A stretch of DNA of 64,000 bases from Pseudomonas guineae (GCF_900113745.1 NZ_FOQL01000001.1:1674001-1738000); one strand, 5' to 3'. Shown: positions 18,776 through 28,215, counted from the stretch's first letter. A program made the numbers and translations. Notes: generated from the sequence alone by a model not told the origin.

Positions 18776-20443
18776 ATGGGTCAAAACTCTCCGCCGGAAA
18801 TACCCCCGCAACCCACTCCGGCAGCTCATGTTGGTATTCCGGCACCTTCCGGCGAAGCCAACCTGATCGATACCGATTACGTAATCGGTCAGGACAACAT
18901 CAAAGGGCAGTTCTCATTTGCCCTGGATATCCATGGCAAGGTGTTCACCATCTCAGCACTCACCGTGGTGTTGTTTGTGGTGCTTACCCTGGCCCTGCAA
19001 AATCAGATCGAGCCTCTATTCAGCGCCATCCGTGGCTGGATCACCGGTAACCTGGCTTGGTTCTTCCTGGGCTCGGCGAATATCTTCGTTGTGCTCTGCC
19101 TCGGCCTGATCGTCTCGCCACTGGGTAAGGTGCGCCTCGGCGGTAAGGACGCCACCGCGGACTACAGCTACACCGGCTGGTTCTCCATGCTGTTTGCTGC
19201 GGGCATGGGCATCGGCCTGATGTTCTACGGCGTAGCTGAGCCGATGTCGCACTTCTCGGCGGCCATGGGCGGCGTCAACGTTGGCGCTGACGGTGTACGC
19301 ACCGACTGGGCGCCTCTGGCTGGTGCCGCGGGTGATGCTGAAGCTGCCGCACGCTTAGGCATGGCGGCGACCATCTTCCACTGGGGTCTACACCCTTGGG
19401 CCATCTACGCGATTGTTGCGCTGGCGCTGGCGTTGTTCTCGTTTAACAAAGGTCTGCCGCTGTCGATGCGCTCGATCTTTTACCCGATCCTCGGTGAGCG
19501 GGTGTGGGGTTGGCCTGGGCATATCATCGATATCCTCGCGGTATTCGCCACCCTGTTTGGCTTGGCGACATCGCTCGGCTTGGGTGCCGAGCAAGCGGCG
19601 GCGGGGCTGGATCAACTGTTCGGCATTGCCGCTACCGATCTCAGCAAGGTCTTGCTGATTATCGGCATCACCGCAGTCGCCTTGTTGTCGGTTTTGGCTG
19701 GCCTGGACAAGGGCGTTAAGCGCTTGTCCGAGCTGAACATGGGCCTGGCTATATTGCTGCTGCTGTTTGTGATCATCGCCGGGCCGACGCTGGCCATCCT
19801 GACCGGCTTTTTCGACAACCTCGGCGCGTATCTGCAACACCTGCCGGCGTTGTCTAACCCCATCGGCCGTGAGGATGCCAACTTCAGCCAAGGCTGGACG
19901 GCCTTTTACTGGGCCTGGTGGATCAGCTGGTCGCCGTTCGTCGGCATGTTCATCGCGCGCGTTAGTCGTGGCCGCACCGTGCGTGAGTTCCTGATTGCCG
20001 TGCTGTTGGTGCCGTCCTTGGTGTCGGTGCTGTGGATGACTGCTTTCGGTGGTACCGGTATCAGTCAGCTGGTCGGGGACGGCTTTACTGGCGTACAGGA
20101 TGCTGCGTTGGAGTTGAAGCTGTTCGCCATGTTGGCTGAACTGCCGTGGTCAGCGATCAGCTCGTTTATCGGTATCCTGCTGGTGATCGTGTTCTTCGTT
20201 ACCTCGTCGGACTCTGGCTCGCTGGTCATCGACACCATCACTGCCGGCGGCAAGGTCAACGCGCCCGTGCCGCAGCGGGTGTTCTGGGTGATTATCGAGG
20301 GCGTGATCGCCATCGCCCTGCTGCTGGGCGGCGGGCTTGTGGCCTTGCAGGCCATGGCGGTATCGACTGGTTTACCGTTCACCATTGTGTTGTTGGTGGG
20401 CTGTATCTCGATCGTCAAAGGCTTGATGAGCGAACCGCGCTGA
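18776..20443 (+). CDS. BCCT-family transporter (betaine/choline/carnitine type)
   Basis: A 555-residue inner-membrane transporter with 12 predicted helices. Family motifs are clear: GWFSMLFAAGMGIGLMFYGVAEP (glycine-rich helix 3), FHWGLHPWAIYAIV, and FYWAWWISWSPFVGMFIARVSRGRTVREF, whose tryptophans form the quaternary-ammonium cage in BetP-like proteins. The start at 18776 has AAAGGAG 7 bases upstream; the frame is open earlier without a better start. It has only a short C-terminal tail, so osmotic sensing of the BetP/BetT kind is not obvious. Single gene with its own terminator. The exact substrate is open. Confidence 0.93.
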   Translation: MGQNSPPEIPPQPTPAAHVGIPAPSGEANLIDTDYVIGQDNIKGQFSFALDIHGKVFTISALTVVLFVVLTLALQNQIEPLFSAIRGWITGNLAWFFLGSANIFVVLCLGLIVSPLGKVRLGGKDATADYSYTGWFSMLFAAGMGIGLMFYGVAEPMSHFSAAMGGVNVGADGVRTDWAPLAGAAGDAEAAARLGMAATIFHWGLHPWAIYAIVALALALFSFNKGLPLSMRSIFYPILGERVWGWPGHIIDILAVFATLFGLATSLGLGAEQAAAGLDQLFGIAATDLSKVLLIIGITAVALLSVLAGLDKGVKRLSELNMGLAILLLLFVIIAGPTLAILTGFFDNLGAYLQHLPALSNPIGREDANFSQGWTAFYWAWWISWSPFVGMFIARVSRGRTVREFLIAVLLVPSLVSVLWMTAFGGTGISQLVGDGFTGVQDAALELKLFAMLAELPWSAISSFIGILLVIVFFVTSSDSGSLVIDTITAGGKVNAPVPQRVFWVIIEGVIAIALLLGGGLVALQAMAVSTGLPFTIVLLVGCISIVKGLMSEPR

Positions 20444-20468
20444 TCACAGTTTTTGAGTACTACAAGAG

Positions 20469-20490
20469 CGCGCCTTCGGGCGCGTTTTTT
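20469..20490 (+). terminator. Intrinsic terminator of the BCCT gene
   Basis: CGCGCC-TTCG-GGCGCG stem-loop followed by six T residues, 26 bases after the stop codon. Confidence 0.93.
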
Positions 20491-20561
20491 ATGTGTGGAC
20501 GGTTGTGTGGGCTGACGCCGATCACCTGTTGGAGCGGGCTAATCAGCCGGCTGCAATTGCT

Positions 20562-21287
20562 TCAACTCCATAACTCACCCACCGGCGTTTCGCTTGCGAA
20601 GTGCGTGGCCACTTGCGCTTGCAGCAGTTCAGCGGTGGCCAGGGCGTCGGTCAGCGCATGGTGTGCTTGATAGGAGGGTAGGTTGTAGCGCTGGCGGCTG
20701 TCGGCCAGGCGGATGGATACTGGTTGGCGACCTAGCAGGCGATCGAACCAGCCAGGTTGGCGCTTGGGATAGAGGCGTGCTTCCAGCTGCATGGTGTCGA
20801 TCACCGGGAACTGTAACCCTTCGCCCAGTTGCTCGCGCACGGCTTGGTCGAGGAAGCTGCGTTCGATATTACGGTAATGCACCACCATCACTTTGCCGGC
20901 CATAGCCGTTAACAGCTCGTCGAGTATCTGCCCCAAGCGCGGGGCGTGGCGGATATCCGAGTGGGTGATGTGGTGGAATGTCACCGACTGGCTGCTCAAC
21001 TCGCTGGCCGGTTTGACCACCCAGTAGTGCGCTTCACCACAGCGGATACGCTTGAGGTTGAAGGGCAGCAGGCCGAGGCTGACGATGGCATGTTGGTTGG
21101 CATCGAGACCGGTGGTCTCCACATCCAGGGCCAGCAACGGTACCTGTTCCAGGGGAGTGTCGGCGGCCACGCTACCGGCTTGGTAGAAGGCTCGTAGGCT
21201 TGGGTCTTGGGCGCTGGCGGCGAGGGCGGCAAATTGCGCGGCCCAGTCCAGTGGAGCGTTGTGCAGTGCCGTGGTGAGCGCGCTCAT
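20562..21287 (-). CDS. DEDDh 3'-5' exonuclease, DNA polymerase III epsilon-like
   Basis: A 241-residue cytoplasmic exonuclease. The three Exo motifs are present: LLALDVETTGLD near residues 50-61 (the D and E metal ligands), the middle motif with VVHYRNIERSFLD near 140-150, and YQAHHALTDALATAELL near 205-222 with the catalytic His and Asp. The start ATG overlaps the stop of the upstream DUF294 gene (ATGA), so the two proteins are made together. This exonuclease/DUF294 pair is common in pseudomonads and often linked to acetate or signalling functions, but its substrate is not established. Confidence 0.88.
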   Translation of the reverse strand: MSALTTALHNAPLDWAAQFAALAASAQDPSLRAFYQAGSVAADTPLEQVPLLALDVETTGLDANQHAIVSLGLLPFNLKRIRCGEAHYWVVKPASELSSQSVTFHHITHSDIRHAPRLGQILDELLTAMAGKVMVVHYRNIERSFLDQAVREQLGEGLQFPVIDTMQLEARLYPKRQPGWFDRLLGRQPVSIRLADSRQRYNLPSYQAHHALTDALATAELLQAQVATHFASETPVGELWS

Positions 21288-23158
21288 AGGCTTTTGCCCG
21301 GCTGAGCGGGGTAGCGAAAGCGCATGAATTTCTGCGCGTTGCTGAGTACCTGAAAGGCTTCCTTAAGGTTGTGCCGATCAGTGGCAGAGACTTTTTCCGG
21401 TTCTATGTAGTTATTCGGTTCGCGGCCTTCGGCCACCGCAACAGCCTGATGGCGGATGCGTACCATGCTGAGGAACTCCAGGGCGTAGCGCAGTTGGCTG
21501 ATAGCTTCCGGCTGCAGTAGTTTGGTCTGGGCGATGGCATCCAGACGCTCCAGCGAGTTTTGCGCCTTGCTGCCGCAAGCCAGCGCGTGCACGCGGATCA
21601 GGTCGGTGAGCGGTGCGGTGCCCCGGCCTTTGAGGTTGATGATGTGCTTCTGTTGGCCGTCAGTTTCCATCACAAAGGTGCGGAAAAAGCCCAGCGGCGG
21701 CGTGCGGTTGAGCGCATTACGTGCTAGAGCGGCGAGGAAGGCCGGTGCGTTGCTGGCTTTTTCCGCGAGCAGTTCTTTGAGGTTTTCCGCCAGTTCGATT
21801 TCGCCGTGTACGCCGTCGAGGTCAAAGAAGATGCAGCTGTTGAGCAGTGTTTGCGGGTTGGGCCGGTCGATCCATTGGCTGAAATAGTCGCGCCAGACTT
21901 TGAGTGGCTGCCGCCATTGGCGGTTAGTAGCCATGATTCCGCCTTTACAGTAGGTGTAACCGCATGCGGCCAGGCCGTCGCTGACGAACGTGGCCAGCTC
22001 GGCAAAGTAGCTGTCATGCAGCTCGGGGTCGAAGCGATCATCGAGAATCAGCGCGTTGTCCTGATCGGTCACCACCAACTGTTCGTCGCGGGCCATGGAG
22101 CCGGCGGCAAGAAAGCAGTAGGGCACAGGCGGCGGTCCGAGCTTTTGTTCGGCCAGTTCGAGCAGGCGCTGGCTGAAGGCTCGGCCGATGCCAGCCATGG
22201 CGCTGCCGATCATGTGCGCGGTGGCTTGCTCGTTGGCCATGCGCACGAAGGTGCCGCGCAGGTCGGGGAGCAGGCTTTGAAGGCCGGCGACATCCGGCTG
22301 ATTGAAGATCGAGTTAACCAGGTACAGGCTGCTTTGCGACTCGTAGCGGATGATGTCGGAGAGGTTGATCATCCCGACCGGGCGGCGCCGGTTTACCACT
22401 GGTAGGTAGTGGATGTTGTGGCGCAACATGCTCAACATGGCTTCGAAAACGCTGTCATCAGCTTGAATCGTGATGGGATTAGGCGACATCACCTGGCCGA
22501 TTGTCGTGGCCGCATCCAGCCCTACCGCTAGCACCCGCGTGCGCAGGTCACGGTCGGTGAGAATACCGACCATGGCTGAGCCGGGCTCATTGCCGTCTAG
22601 GATCACCAATGACGACACGCTTTGCTCAGTCATTAGCTGCGCGGCTTGTTGCACCGGTGTGTCTTGGCTGGCGCAGACCGGCTGGCGGGAGATCAGCTTG
22701 CGCACTTTGATTTGCATCAGGTCACTGGCTTTGCCCTGGCTCTCCACGGCCGACTTGAGGCGCGACTGGCCTTCGGCCTCGACGAAGTCGGCAAAGCTGT
22801 CGTGTTGTTCACACAGCTGGGCGAACAGGGCTGCCGGGATAAAGTAGATCAAGCTGTCTTCGATGGCTCGCGCGGGGAAGCGCACCTTGTTGCTGCGCAG
22901 TAGGCCGGCTTGGCCAAAGATGTCGCCTTCGCTTAGGCGGTTATACAGCTCGCCATTGCGCCGGTAGATTTCCACCGCGCCGCTGCGCACGTAATGCAGT
23001 TCGTGGATGGCCGCGCCGTACAAAAGGATGTCGGTGCCAGCCTTGAAGTAGGCCACTTCAACCTGGCCGGCGATGCTGTCGAGGCTGTCTTCGGGCAGGG
23101 CCTCGAAAGGCGGGAAGCGATTGAGGTGATCGCGGATCTCCAGGAGTTCGATCTGCAT
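21284..23158 (-). CDS. cNMP-binding/CBS/DUF294 nucleotidyltransferase-like protein
   Basis: A 624-residue multidomain signalling protein. In order: a cyclic-nucleotide-binding fold at about 15-130, a CBS pair at about 155-275 (VGILTDRDLRTR, NIHYLPVVNRRRPVGMINLSD), a DUF294 nucleotidyltransferase-like domain at about 300-440 with GSMARDEQLVVTDQDNALI (GS...DxD pattern of the polymerase-beta fold), and a substrate-binding C-terminal domain to about 615. The architecture parallels GlnD-type regulators: a ligand sensed by the cNMP or CBS part could control nucleotidyl transfer. First gene of a two-gene operon with the exonuclease (4-base overlap). Actual ligand and target are unknown. Confidence 0.88.
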   Translation of the reverse strand: MQIELLEIRDHLNRFPPFEALPEDSLDSIAGQVEVAYFKAGTDILLYGAAIHELHYVRSGAVEIYRRNGELYNRLSEGDIFGQAGLLRSNKVRFPARAIEDSLIYFIPAALFAQLCEQHDSFADFVEAEGQSRLKSAVESQGKASDLMQIKVRKLISRQPVCASQDTPVQQAAQLMTEQSVSSLVILDGNEPGSAMVGILTDRDLRTRVLAVGLDAATTIGQVMSPNPITIQADDSVFEAMLSMLRHNIHYLPVVNRRRPVGMINLSDIIRYESQSSLYLVNSIFNQPDVAGLQSLLPDLRGTFVRMANEQATAHMIGSAMAGIGRAFSQRLLELAEQKLGPPPVPYCFLAAGSMARDEQLVVTDQDNALILDDRFDPELHDSYFAELATFVSDGLAACGYTYCKGGIMATNRQWRQPLKVWRDYFSQWIDRPNPQTLLNSCIFFDLDGVHGEIELAENLKELLAEKASNAPAFLAALARNALNRTPPLGFFRTFVMETDGQQKHIINLKGRGTAPLTDLIRVHALACGSKAQNSLERLDAIAQTKLLQPEAISQLRYALEFLSMVRIRHQAVAVAEGREPNNYIEPEKVSATDRHNLKEAFQVLSNAQKFMRFRYPAQPGKSL

Positions 23159-23244
23159 GGGTGCCTCGCCAGTTGTGGCACTACAGGATACGAGTATCCT
23201 GCCGCGATGTCCGCTTTGCTGGCGTTACTGGCTGTGCCGTGCTG

Positions 23245-23484
23245 TTACTCGGCTTTGCGGGTGGCCTGCAGCTTGGCTAACAAGGCTTCGCTTTGGGCGC
23301 GCTGCTGCGCTTCGCTGAGTTGTGGGTTTTCCAGCACGCTGTCGAGCTGTTCGATCAGCTCGCTCTGTCGGTTGATGCGCTCATCCAGTTTTTCCAGCCT
23401 GCGCTGGTTGTGCCAGCTCCACAGCGCCAAGGCGCAAGCAGCCAGCACAACGGCGGCCAACACGATCATGGTCAGGGTGTTCAT
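23245..23484 (-). CDS. Small membrane protein with coiled coil
   Basis: A 79-residue protein: one N-terminal membrane helix (residues 4-23, IVLAAVVLAACALALWSW), then a charged segment with heptad-like LEKLDERINRQSELIEQLDSVLE, likely a short cytoplasmic coiled coil. It overlaps the upstream GNAT gene by 4 bases, so it is co-expressed. I do not recognise the family; similar small bitopic proteins are common in pseudomonads. Confidence 0.65.
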   Translation of the reverse strand: MNTLTMIVLAAVVLAACALALWSWHNQRRLEKLDERINRQSELIEQLDSVLENPQLSEAQQRAQSEALLAKLQATRKAE

Positions 23485-23969
23485 CGCGGCTCCAGAGGTT
23501 TGTGCATCAACATACGCGGCAAGTTAACAGCGCCGCGCGCTACCGTCTGTGCCTGCTGCACAGAAAATTCTTGGCGGTCGAAAAACGCCTGGGCCACCAG
23601 GCTGGCCTCGGTGAATACACTGCTAACCCCGGCAGCCTGCATGCGCGTTTCGGCTGCCGCGTACAGCGCGCTGGCGACACCTTGACGCGCGTAATCGGGA
23701 GCGGTGAACAACAGGTCGATCTGGCCGTCGAGGTTAAAGCCGATAAAACCGGCGAGCTGCCCGTCGCGGTGCGCCAGTAGCACCTGCAAACCGGCCAGGC
23801 GCTCTTGCCAGGCCGGCAGATCGGCTGCCGATGGTGCCCAGGCTTGGCGCTGCGCCGCATCATAGTGAGTGGCGGCTAGATGCTGTATCGAGGCACTGAA
23901 CAGCGCCGTTACGGCGGTGAGATCGTCCGCTTGGTAGGGCCGCAGATGGATCATGGCGGTGCTGGGCAT
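23481..23969 (-). CDS. GNAT-family N-acetyltransferase
   Basis: About 162 residues from the ATG at 23969 (alternatives at 23954 and 24002). The GNAT fold is shown by the opening IHLRPYQADDLTAVTALF, the middle QLAGFIGFNLDGQIDLLFTAPDYARQGVASALYAAAE, in which the Q/RxxGxA acetyl-CoA loop is RQGVAS, and the C-terminal FTEASLVAQAFFDRQEF. It transfers an acetyl group from acetyl-CoA to an amine; the acceptor is unknown. The stop overlaps the small membrane protein gene. Confidence 0.83.
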   Translation of the reverse strand: MPSTAMIHLRPYQADDLTAVTALFSASIQHLAATHYDAAQRQAWAPSAADLPAWQERLAGLQVLLAHRDGQLAGFIGFNLDGQIDLLFTAPDYARQGVASALYAAAETRMQAAGVSSVFTEASLVAQAFFDRQEFSVQQAQTVARGAVNLPRMLMHKPLEPR

Positions 23970-24064
23970 TCGGCGCTTCTGTGGTTGTAAGTGCTTAGGC
24001 ATTGTCGGTGTGCGGCGGTGCATTGCTCAAGATGATTGAGTCGTTCTGGATGGGCTGCGCCAGA

Positions 24065-24247
24065 TCAGGGTTGCTTCTTGCGCAGGCTTTTCAGGCGCTG
24101 GCTGGCGCGCTGCACGGCGGCCATTTTTTCCGGGCGCTTCATGCGTTTCCATTGTTTGATCTCGGCTTTGCTGCGGCCGCAGCTTAGGCATAGATCACCG
24201 CTCAACTGGCAAACGGCAATACAAGGGTTGTCAATTTCCTTGGCCAT
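24065..24247 (-). CDS. DUF1289 domain-containing protein
   Basis: A 60-residue protein with the DUF1289 signature: NPCIAVCQLSGDLCLSCGRS (four cysteines, C-x3-C...C-x2-C) followed by EIKQWKRMKRPEK. The cysteines suggest a metal or Fe-S site; the function is not known. It starts 3 bases after the end of the upstream 123-residue gene, so the two form a probable operon. Basic C-terminus. Confidence 0.85.
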   Translation of the reverse strand: MAKEIDNPCIAVCQLSGDLCLSCGRSKAEIKQWKRMKRPEKMAAVQRASQRLKSLRKKQP

Positions 24248-24250
24248 GAA

Positions 24251-24622
24251 CTATCGCTTGGCCGAACGCTGGCGGGCCAGGCGTTGTTGCCAGTTGCCGC
24301 CGTCGACCCGCAGGCACTGTTGTTCATTGTCGAGGTGGACATGGGCCGCCGGCGTGTCGAGTTGAATCGCTGCTGCCTGCAAGGCAGTAGCGGTCAGTTC
24401 CTGCATTAGACGATCCTGCCCCCTGGCGATGGCGGCGTCCTGCTCTGCCTGGCTGGCGAAGACCCAGATCACGCGTAGACTGGCGGGGAAGTGTTGGTAA
24501 TCGACATCATGGGTCAGCCACTGGAAACCGACAATTTCGGCCTTGGCGGCTTCGCAGGCGTCGGTCAGGGTCGCGGCCAACGTCCGTTCAATCTGGCTTT
24601 GCTCGCGCTTACTCAGGTTCAT
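24251..24622 (-). CDS. Conserved hypothetical protein, 123 residues
   Basis: Starts at the ATG at 24622, preceded by AAGGAA; the frame is open further up without a ribosome site. The protein opens NLSKREQSQIERTLAATLTDACEAAKAEIVGFQWLTHDVDYQHFPASLRVI, a compact alpha/beta sequence with no signal peptide or membrane helix, and ends in a basic tail. I recognise it only as a small protein seen next to DUF1289 genes in pseudomonads; no function can be assigned. Confidence 0.65.
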   Translation of the reverse strand: MNLSKREQSQIERTLAATLTDACEAAKAEIVGFQWLTHDVDYQHFPASLRVIWVFASQAEQDAAIARGQDRLMQELTATALQAAAIQLDTPAAHVHLDNEQQCLRVDGGNWQQRLARQRSAKR

Positions 24623-24905
24623 GGGGGTTCCTTGTTGATGAGAGCCTACCGCGCAGGATAACGCCCAAGGCGGCGTGTTGATCCGTGCTGAGCGACGCAC
24701 TGACCAGCAACGTGCCGAACAGCTTGCGGATCAGCCTTCCGTCTGACCGGGCATGCGTGCCTCGACGATCAGACGTTCGATCAATTTAGTGGCGGTGCTG
24801 ACAATCATAAGCCTCTTCACCGCCGCCACGCGGTTGGGATCAGTGATGAATGGGCTGTACCGGGTTATAGCCCAGTCAAGCGCTGTTCCTGCTCTAGGTT
24901 GGGGT

Positions 24906-25778
24906 TCAAGGCTTAAGTGCGGCCAGTAGGGTGTCGAGGTTGTGCTTGAACATGCCCAGGTAGCTGCTGGCAGGGCCTGCGCTGGCCAGGGCATCGGAAT
25001 ACAGAGTGCCGCCGACCTTGGCGCCGCCTTCAGCGGCGATCTGCTGGATCAGGCGCGGGTCGCGGATGTTTTCAACGAACACCGCGCGCACGCCATCGGT
25101 GCGAATCTGGCGGATCAATGCTGCCACTTCGGCGGCCGAGGGTTCGTCTTCGGTGGACAGCCCCTGGGGTGCAATGAAATTCAGGCCATAGGCCTGGCCC
25201 AAATAACCGAAGGCGTCGTGACTGGTGATGATGGTGCGTTGGGCCGGCGGTAATTGGCCCAGGCTGCGGCGGGCCTCACTCAGCAGGACGCGGATCTGGC
25301 TGATGTAGGCCTCACTGCGGTAAGCGTAATACTCGGCATTGGCCGTATCGATCTGGCTCAGTGTGTTGGCGATGTTGCGCACGTAAATTTCGGCGTTGGC
25401 CAGGTTCTGCCAGGCATGCGGGTCGGCCACCCGCTGTCCCTCTTCATCAAGCATTAGCGGCAGCACGCCGGCGCTGGCATCAATGCGCTTGCCAGGAGCT
25501 TCGCTGCTGTCGATCAAGCGCGCCAGCCAGGGCTCAAAGCCCAATCCGTTGGCGATAATCAGGTCGGCCGCGAACACTGCTTTAGCATCGTCGGTGCTGG
25601 GCTGGTAGACGTGAGCATCGGCATCGGCGCCGACAAGGTTGTGAAGTTCGAGCTTATCTCCGGCAATTTGTTGGGTAATGTCGGCCAAAATGCTGAAGCT
25701 GGTAACTACCTTAAGCTTTTCATCTGCGTTAGCGAAAAGGCTAAGGCTTAGGGTTAGCAGGGCAATCAGAATGCGCAT
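24906..25778 (-). CDS. znuA: Zinc ABC transporter periplasmic binding protein
   Basis: A 290-residue cluster-9 metal-binding protein. Residues 1-18 are a signal peptide. The metal site can be read: His56 in DADAHVYQP, His121 in DPHAWQNL, His187 in TSHDAFGYLG, and an Asp near 267 in LYSDALA. This three-His set is typical of zinc/manganese binding proteins; the zinc assignment rests on the folE2/dksA2/Zur context. It lacks the long His-rich loop of E. coli ZnuA. Last gene of folE2-znuC-znuB-znuA, 9 bases after znuB. Confidence 0.9.
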   Translation of the reverse strand: MRILIALLTLSLSLFANADEKLKVVTSFSILADITQQIAGDKLELHNLVGADADAHVYQPSTDDAKAVFAADLIIANGLGFEPWLARLIDSSEAPGKRIDASAGVLPLMLDEEGQRVADPHAWQNLANAEIYVRNIANTLSQIDTANAEYYAYRSEAYISQIRVLLSEARRSLGQLPPAQRTIITSHDAFGYLGQAYGLNFIAPQGLSTEDEPSAAEVAALIRQIRTDGVRAVFVENIRDPRLIQQIAAEGGAKVGGTLYSDALASAGPASSYLGMFKHNLDTLLAALKP

Positions 25779-25787
25779 GGTTGTTCC

Positions 25788-26654
25788 TCAATGGGCGGGA
25801 GATAAATGGGGTTGGCGGCGCAGCAGGCCATTCAGTGGCCCGAGCAATACGGAGCAGACATAGGCCAGGCCGGCGAGCAACACGATGCACGGCCCGCTGG
25901 GCAGGTTGGCGTAATACGACAGCAGCAGGCCGAGCCACACGCAGACCGCGCCGGTGAGTGCGGCGAGCAGCAACATGCGCGGCAGGTGGCGGCTCCAGAA
26001 GCGTGCGGCAGCGGCCGGTAGCATCATCAGGCCGACCACCATCAACGCGCCGATGGCCTGAAAGCCGACCACCAGGTTGAGCACCACCAACGTCAGAAAC
26101 AGCCCATAGGCCAACGGTCCGAAGCGGCTGACGCCCGCGAGAAACAACGGATCGAGGCTGTCCATCAACAACCAGCGATAGATCAGGGCGAGTAGCAGCA
26201 GGCTGCCGGTGGACACCAGCAGCATGCCGTTCAGGGTGGGTGGGTCCACGGCCAGCACCGAGCCGAACAGCAGGTGCAGCAGGTCGAGTTTGTTGCCGGC
26301 CAGGCCTAGCAGTAGCACGCCGCTGGCCAGGGAAATCGGGTAAATGGCGGCCAAGCTGGCGTCTTCACGCAGGCCGGTGCGCCGCGTGACCCACGCCGCG
26401 ATACCCGCCATGCCAAGGCCTGCGACTAAGCCGCCGAGCGTCAATGCCGGTAGGCTCAGGCCAAACAGCCAGAAGCCTACGGCGGCTCCGGGCAGAATGC
26501 CGTGGGCGATGGCGTCGCCCATCAGGCTTAAACGGCGCAATACCAGAAATACGCCCAGCGGCCCGGCACTCACGGCCAGCGCCACACCGCCAACCAGCGC
26601 ACGGCGCATAAAGGCGAATTCGACAAAGGGGCTCCAGAGCAGCTCCAGGCTCAC
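25788..26654 (-). CDS. znuB: Zinc ABC transporter permease
   Basis: A 288-residue inner-membrane protein with eight to nine helices of the ABC-3 family. Typical motifs are RRALVGGVALAVSAGPLGVFLVLRRLSLMGDAIAHGILPGAAVGF near the N-terminus and VVGFQAIGALMVVGLMMLPAAAARFW in the C-terminal half. The GTG start overlaps the znuC stop (GTGA). It pairs with the ATPase and binding protein on either side to import zinc. Confidence 0.93.
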   Translation of the reverse strand: MSLELLWSPFVEFAFMRRALVGGVALAVSAGPLGVFLVLRRLSLMGDAIAHGILPGAAVGFWLFGLSLPALTLGGLVAGLGMAGIAAWVTRRTGLREDASLAAIYPISLASGVLLLGLAGNKLDLLHLLFGSVLAVDPPTLNGMLLVSTGSLLLLALIYRWLLMDSLDPLFLAGVSRFGPLAYGLFLTLVVLNLVVGFQAIGALMVVGLMMLPAAAARFWSRHLPRMLLLAALTGAVCVWLGLLLSYYANLPSGPCIVLLAGLAYVCSVLLGPLNGLLRRQPHLSPAH

Positions 26655-27322
26655 GCCACTTGCTCCAGCGATGAGCGCTGACCCACCAGCTCGCGAATAG
26701 GCGCAAAAATGCAGCCGCTGCGCGACACCAGCAAGGCGTTATCCAGGTGCTGACTCATGTTGCTGATGGAGTGGCTGACGACGATTTGCGTGCGGCCTTG
26801 TGTATGCCAACGCTGAATGTGCTGCCAGAGCAGGACCAGGCCGTGCTCATCCAGCGCGGCTTCGGGTTCGTCTAGCAGCAGCACCTGGGCGTCGGTCAGG
26901 CTCAGGCGGGCGAGCAGGGCGCGTTGTAATTCGCCACCGGACAACGCCTGCAGGCTGTGTTGTTGCAAATCGAGCAAGCCCCAGTCGGCCAAGGCTTGCT
27001 CCAGGCGCGTCTGACGCTGCTGGCGATTAAGCGGGCTGCGCCATAAACCGGCGCTGACCAGATCGTGCAGTTTGATCGGGAATTGCCGGTCCAACGCCTG
27101 CTGTTGTACCAAGTAAGCAACCCCGCCCAGACGCGGCACCGTGAGTTCGATAGCGCCGCGCAGCGGTTGCTGGATGCCGGCAATGACCTTGAGCAGGCTG
27201 CTTTTGCCGCAGCCGTTAGCGCCGATCACGCCCGTTAGGCTGGCGGGTGCTAGGTGCAGGTTTAAAGGCGGCGTCAGGGCACGCCCGCCTGGGCCCCACT
27301 GCAGGTTGTGGCAGTGGATCAT
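26651..27322 (-). CDS. znuC: Zinc ABC transporter ATP-binding protein
   Basis: A 223-residue ABC ATPase. Walker A GANGCGKSS at residues 34-42, signature ALSGGELQRALLARL near 124, Walker B QVLLLDEPEAALDEHG near 143-158 and the switch histidine in VVSHSI near 182 are all intact. Slightly short for the family but complete. It overlaps folE2 upstream and znuB downstream by 4 bases each, which couples translation of the whole operon. Confidence 0.93.
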   Translation of the reverse strand: MIHCHNLQWGPGGRALTPPLNLHLAPASLTGVIGANGCGKSSLLKVIAGIQQPLRGAIELTVPRLGGVAYLVQQQALDRQFPIKLHDLVSAGLWRSPLNRQQRQTRLEQALADWGLLDLQQHSLQALSGGELQRALLARLSLTDAQVLLLDEPEAALDEHGLVLLWQHIQRWHTQGRTQIVVSHSISNMSQHLDNALLVSRSGCIFAPIRELVGQRSSLEQVA

Positions 27323-28215
27323 GTATTGCTCCAGTTCCAGCGGCTGACAGCGACGGCATCGTGGGCGTGCAGGCTTTCGGCATGTACCACGCGCAGGTGA
27401 AAGGCGTTGAATGCAGTTTGTTCGCGCAATGCGCTGTGCAGCCGGCGGGCGGCGTCTTCACAGAACATTAGGTTTTGCCCGTTGGCCAGGGCGAAAGCCT
27501 GTTCATCGGCACGCTTTACAGCGGTTTGCACCGCGGTGCCGAGGGCCTGTTCGGCGGCGTCGATCAACTCAACCAGCGGCAGCTCAGCGCAGTCCTCGTG
27601 CAGGCGTACTTGCAGGGTGGCGTAGCTGCGCTGGCTGTGTGGGGTGGCGACGATGCCTTGGGGCGAGCCGAGCCAAGCCAGCAGGTGTGCGTGATCCAGC
27701 GGCTGGTTGGCGAAGTCCTCGATAAAGCGTTGCTGAATCAGCTGGCGCGCCAATGCGGCGGAGCAGGGGCAGGTTGATGAATAGGCCACTTCTACCTGTA
27801 GTTCCACGTGAAACCCCCATGAACCCTGACGTGCACGCACTTCGAAGGGGTAGGCCTTCCAGCCGGCGAGGGGGCTGACCAGTGCTGGACGACTGAGCAG
27901 GGTCTCGCCGCGCAAGGTAATGGAGGCTTGCTGCGACAGGCCCTGGTGGCTGTCGAGAAACTCGCCCAGCAGTTGCTGCAGCGTCGCCGGGTTCAGCGCG
28001 TTGTGCTCCAGCGCATGCAATGCCAGGTAGAGGCGCGACATATGAATGCCGCGGGCATTGCCATCATCCAAGCTGACCCCGACATCGGCGCGGGTATTGA
28101 TGCGTTGCCCGGCCAGGTTGATCGGCAGCGCTATGCCCTGCATGCCGACCCAGTCCAGAGCCTGTTCATGGGCAGGTATTTGCGTGGCTATGTCCGGCAA
28201 GGTCAGTGCGTTCAT
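27319..28215 (-). CDS. folE2: GTP cyclohydrolase I, zinc-independent type (FolE2)
   Basis: FolE2 converts GTP to dihydroneopterin triphosphate, the first step of folate synthesis, using metals other than zinc, and substitutes for FolE when zinc is scarce. The 298-residue protein has the family's [15 protein letters not shown] motif with Cys149/Cys151, preceded by the VEVAY strand, and an early RGIHMSRLY motif. It is the first gene of the leftward zinc-uptake operon; the Zur-like palindrome starts about 30 bases upstream of its ATG. Confidence 0.95.
   Translation of the reverse strand: MNALTLPDIATQIPAHEQALDWVGMQGIALPINLAGQRINTRADVGVSLDDGNARGIHMSRLYLALHALEHNALNPATLQQLLGEFLDSHQGLSQQASITLRGETLLSRPALVSPLAGWKAYPFEVRARQGSWGFHVELQVEVAYSSTCPCSAALARQLIQQRFIEDFANQPLDHAHLLAWLGSPQGIVATPHSQRSYATLQVRLHEDCAELPLVELIDAAEQALGTAVQTAVKRADEQAFALANGQNLMFCEDAARRLHSALREQTAFNAFHLRVVHAESLHAHDAVAVSRWNWSNT

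Noticed and set aside
24731-24808. 25-codon frame MIVSTATKLIERLIVEARMPGQTEG with AAGAGG upstream, downstream of znuA
   Set aside because: A ribosome-site-like sequence is present and the peptide looks natural, so it may be a gene remnant, but it is too short and unrecognised to call as a gene.
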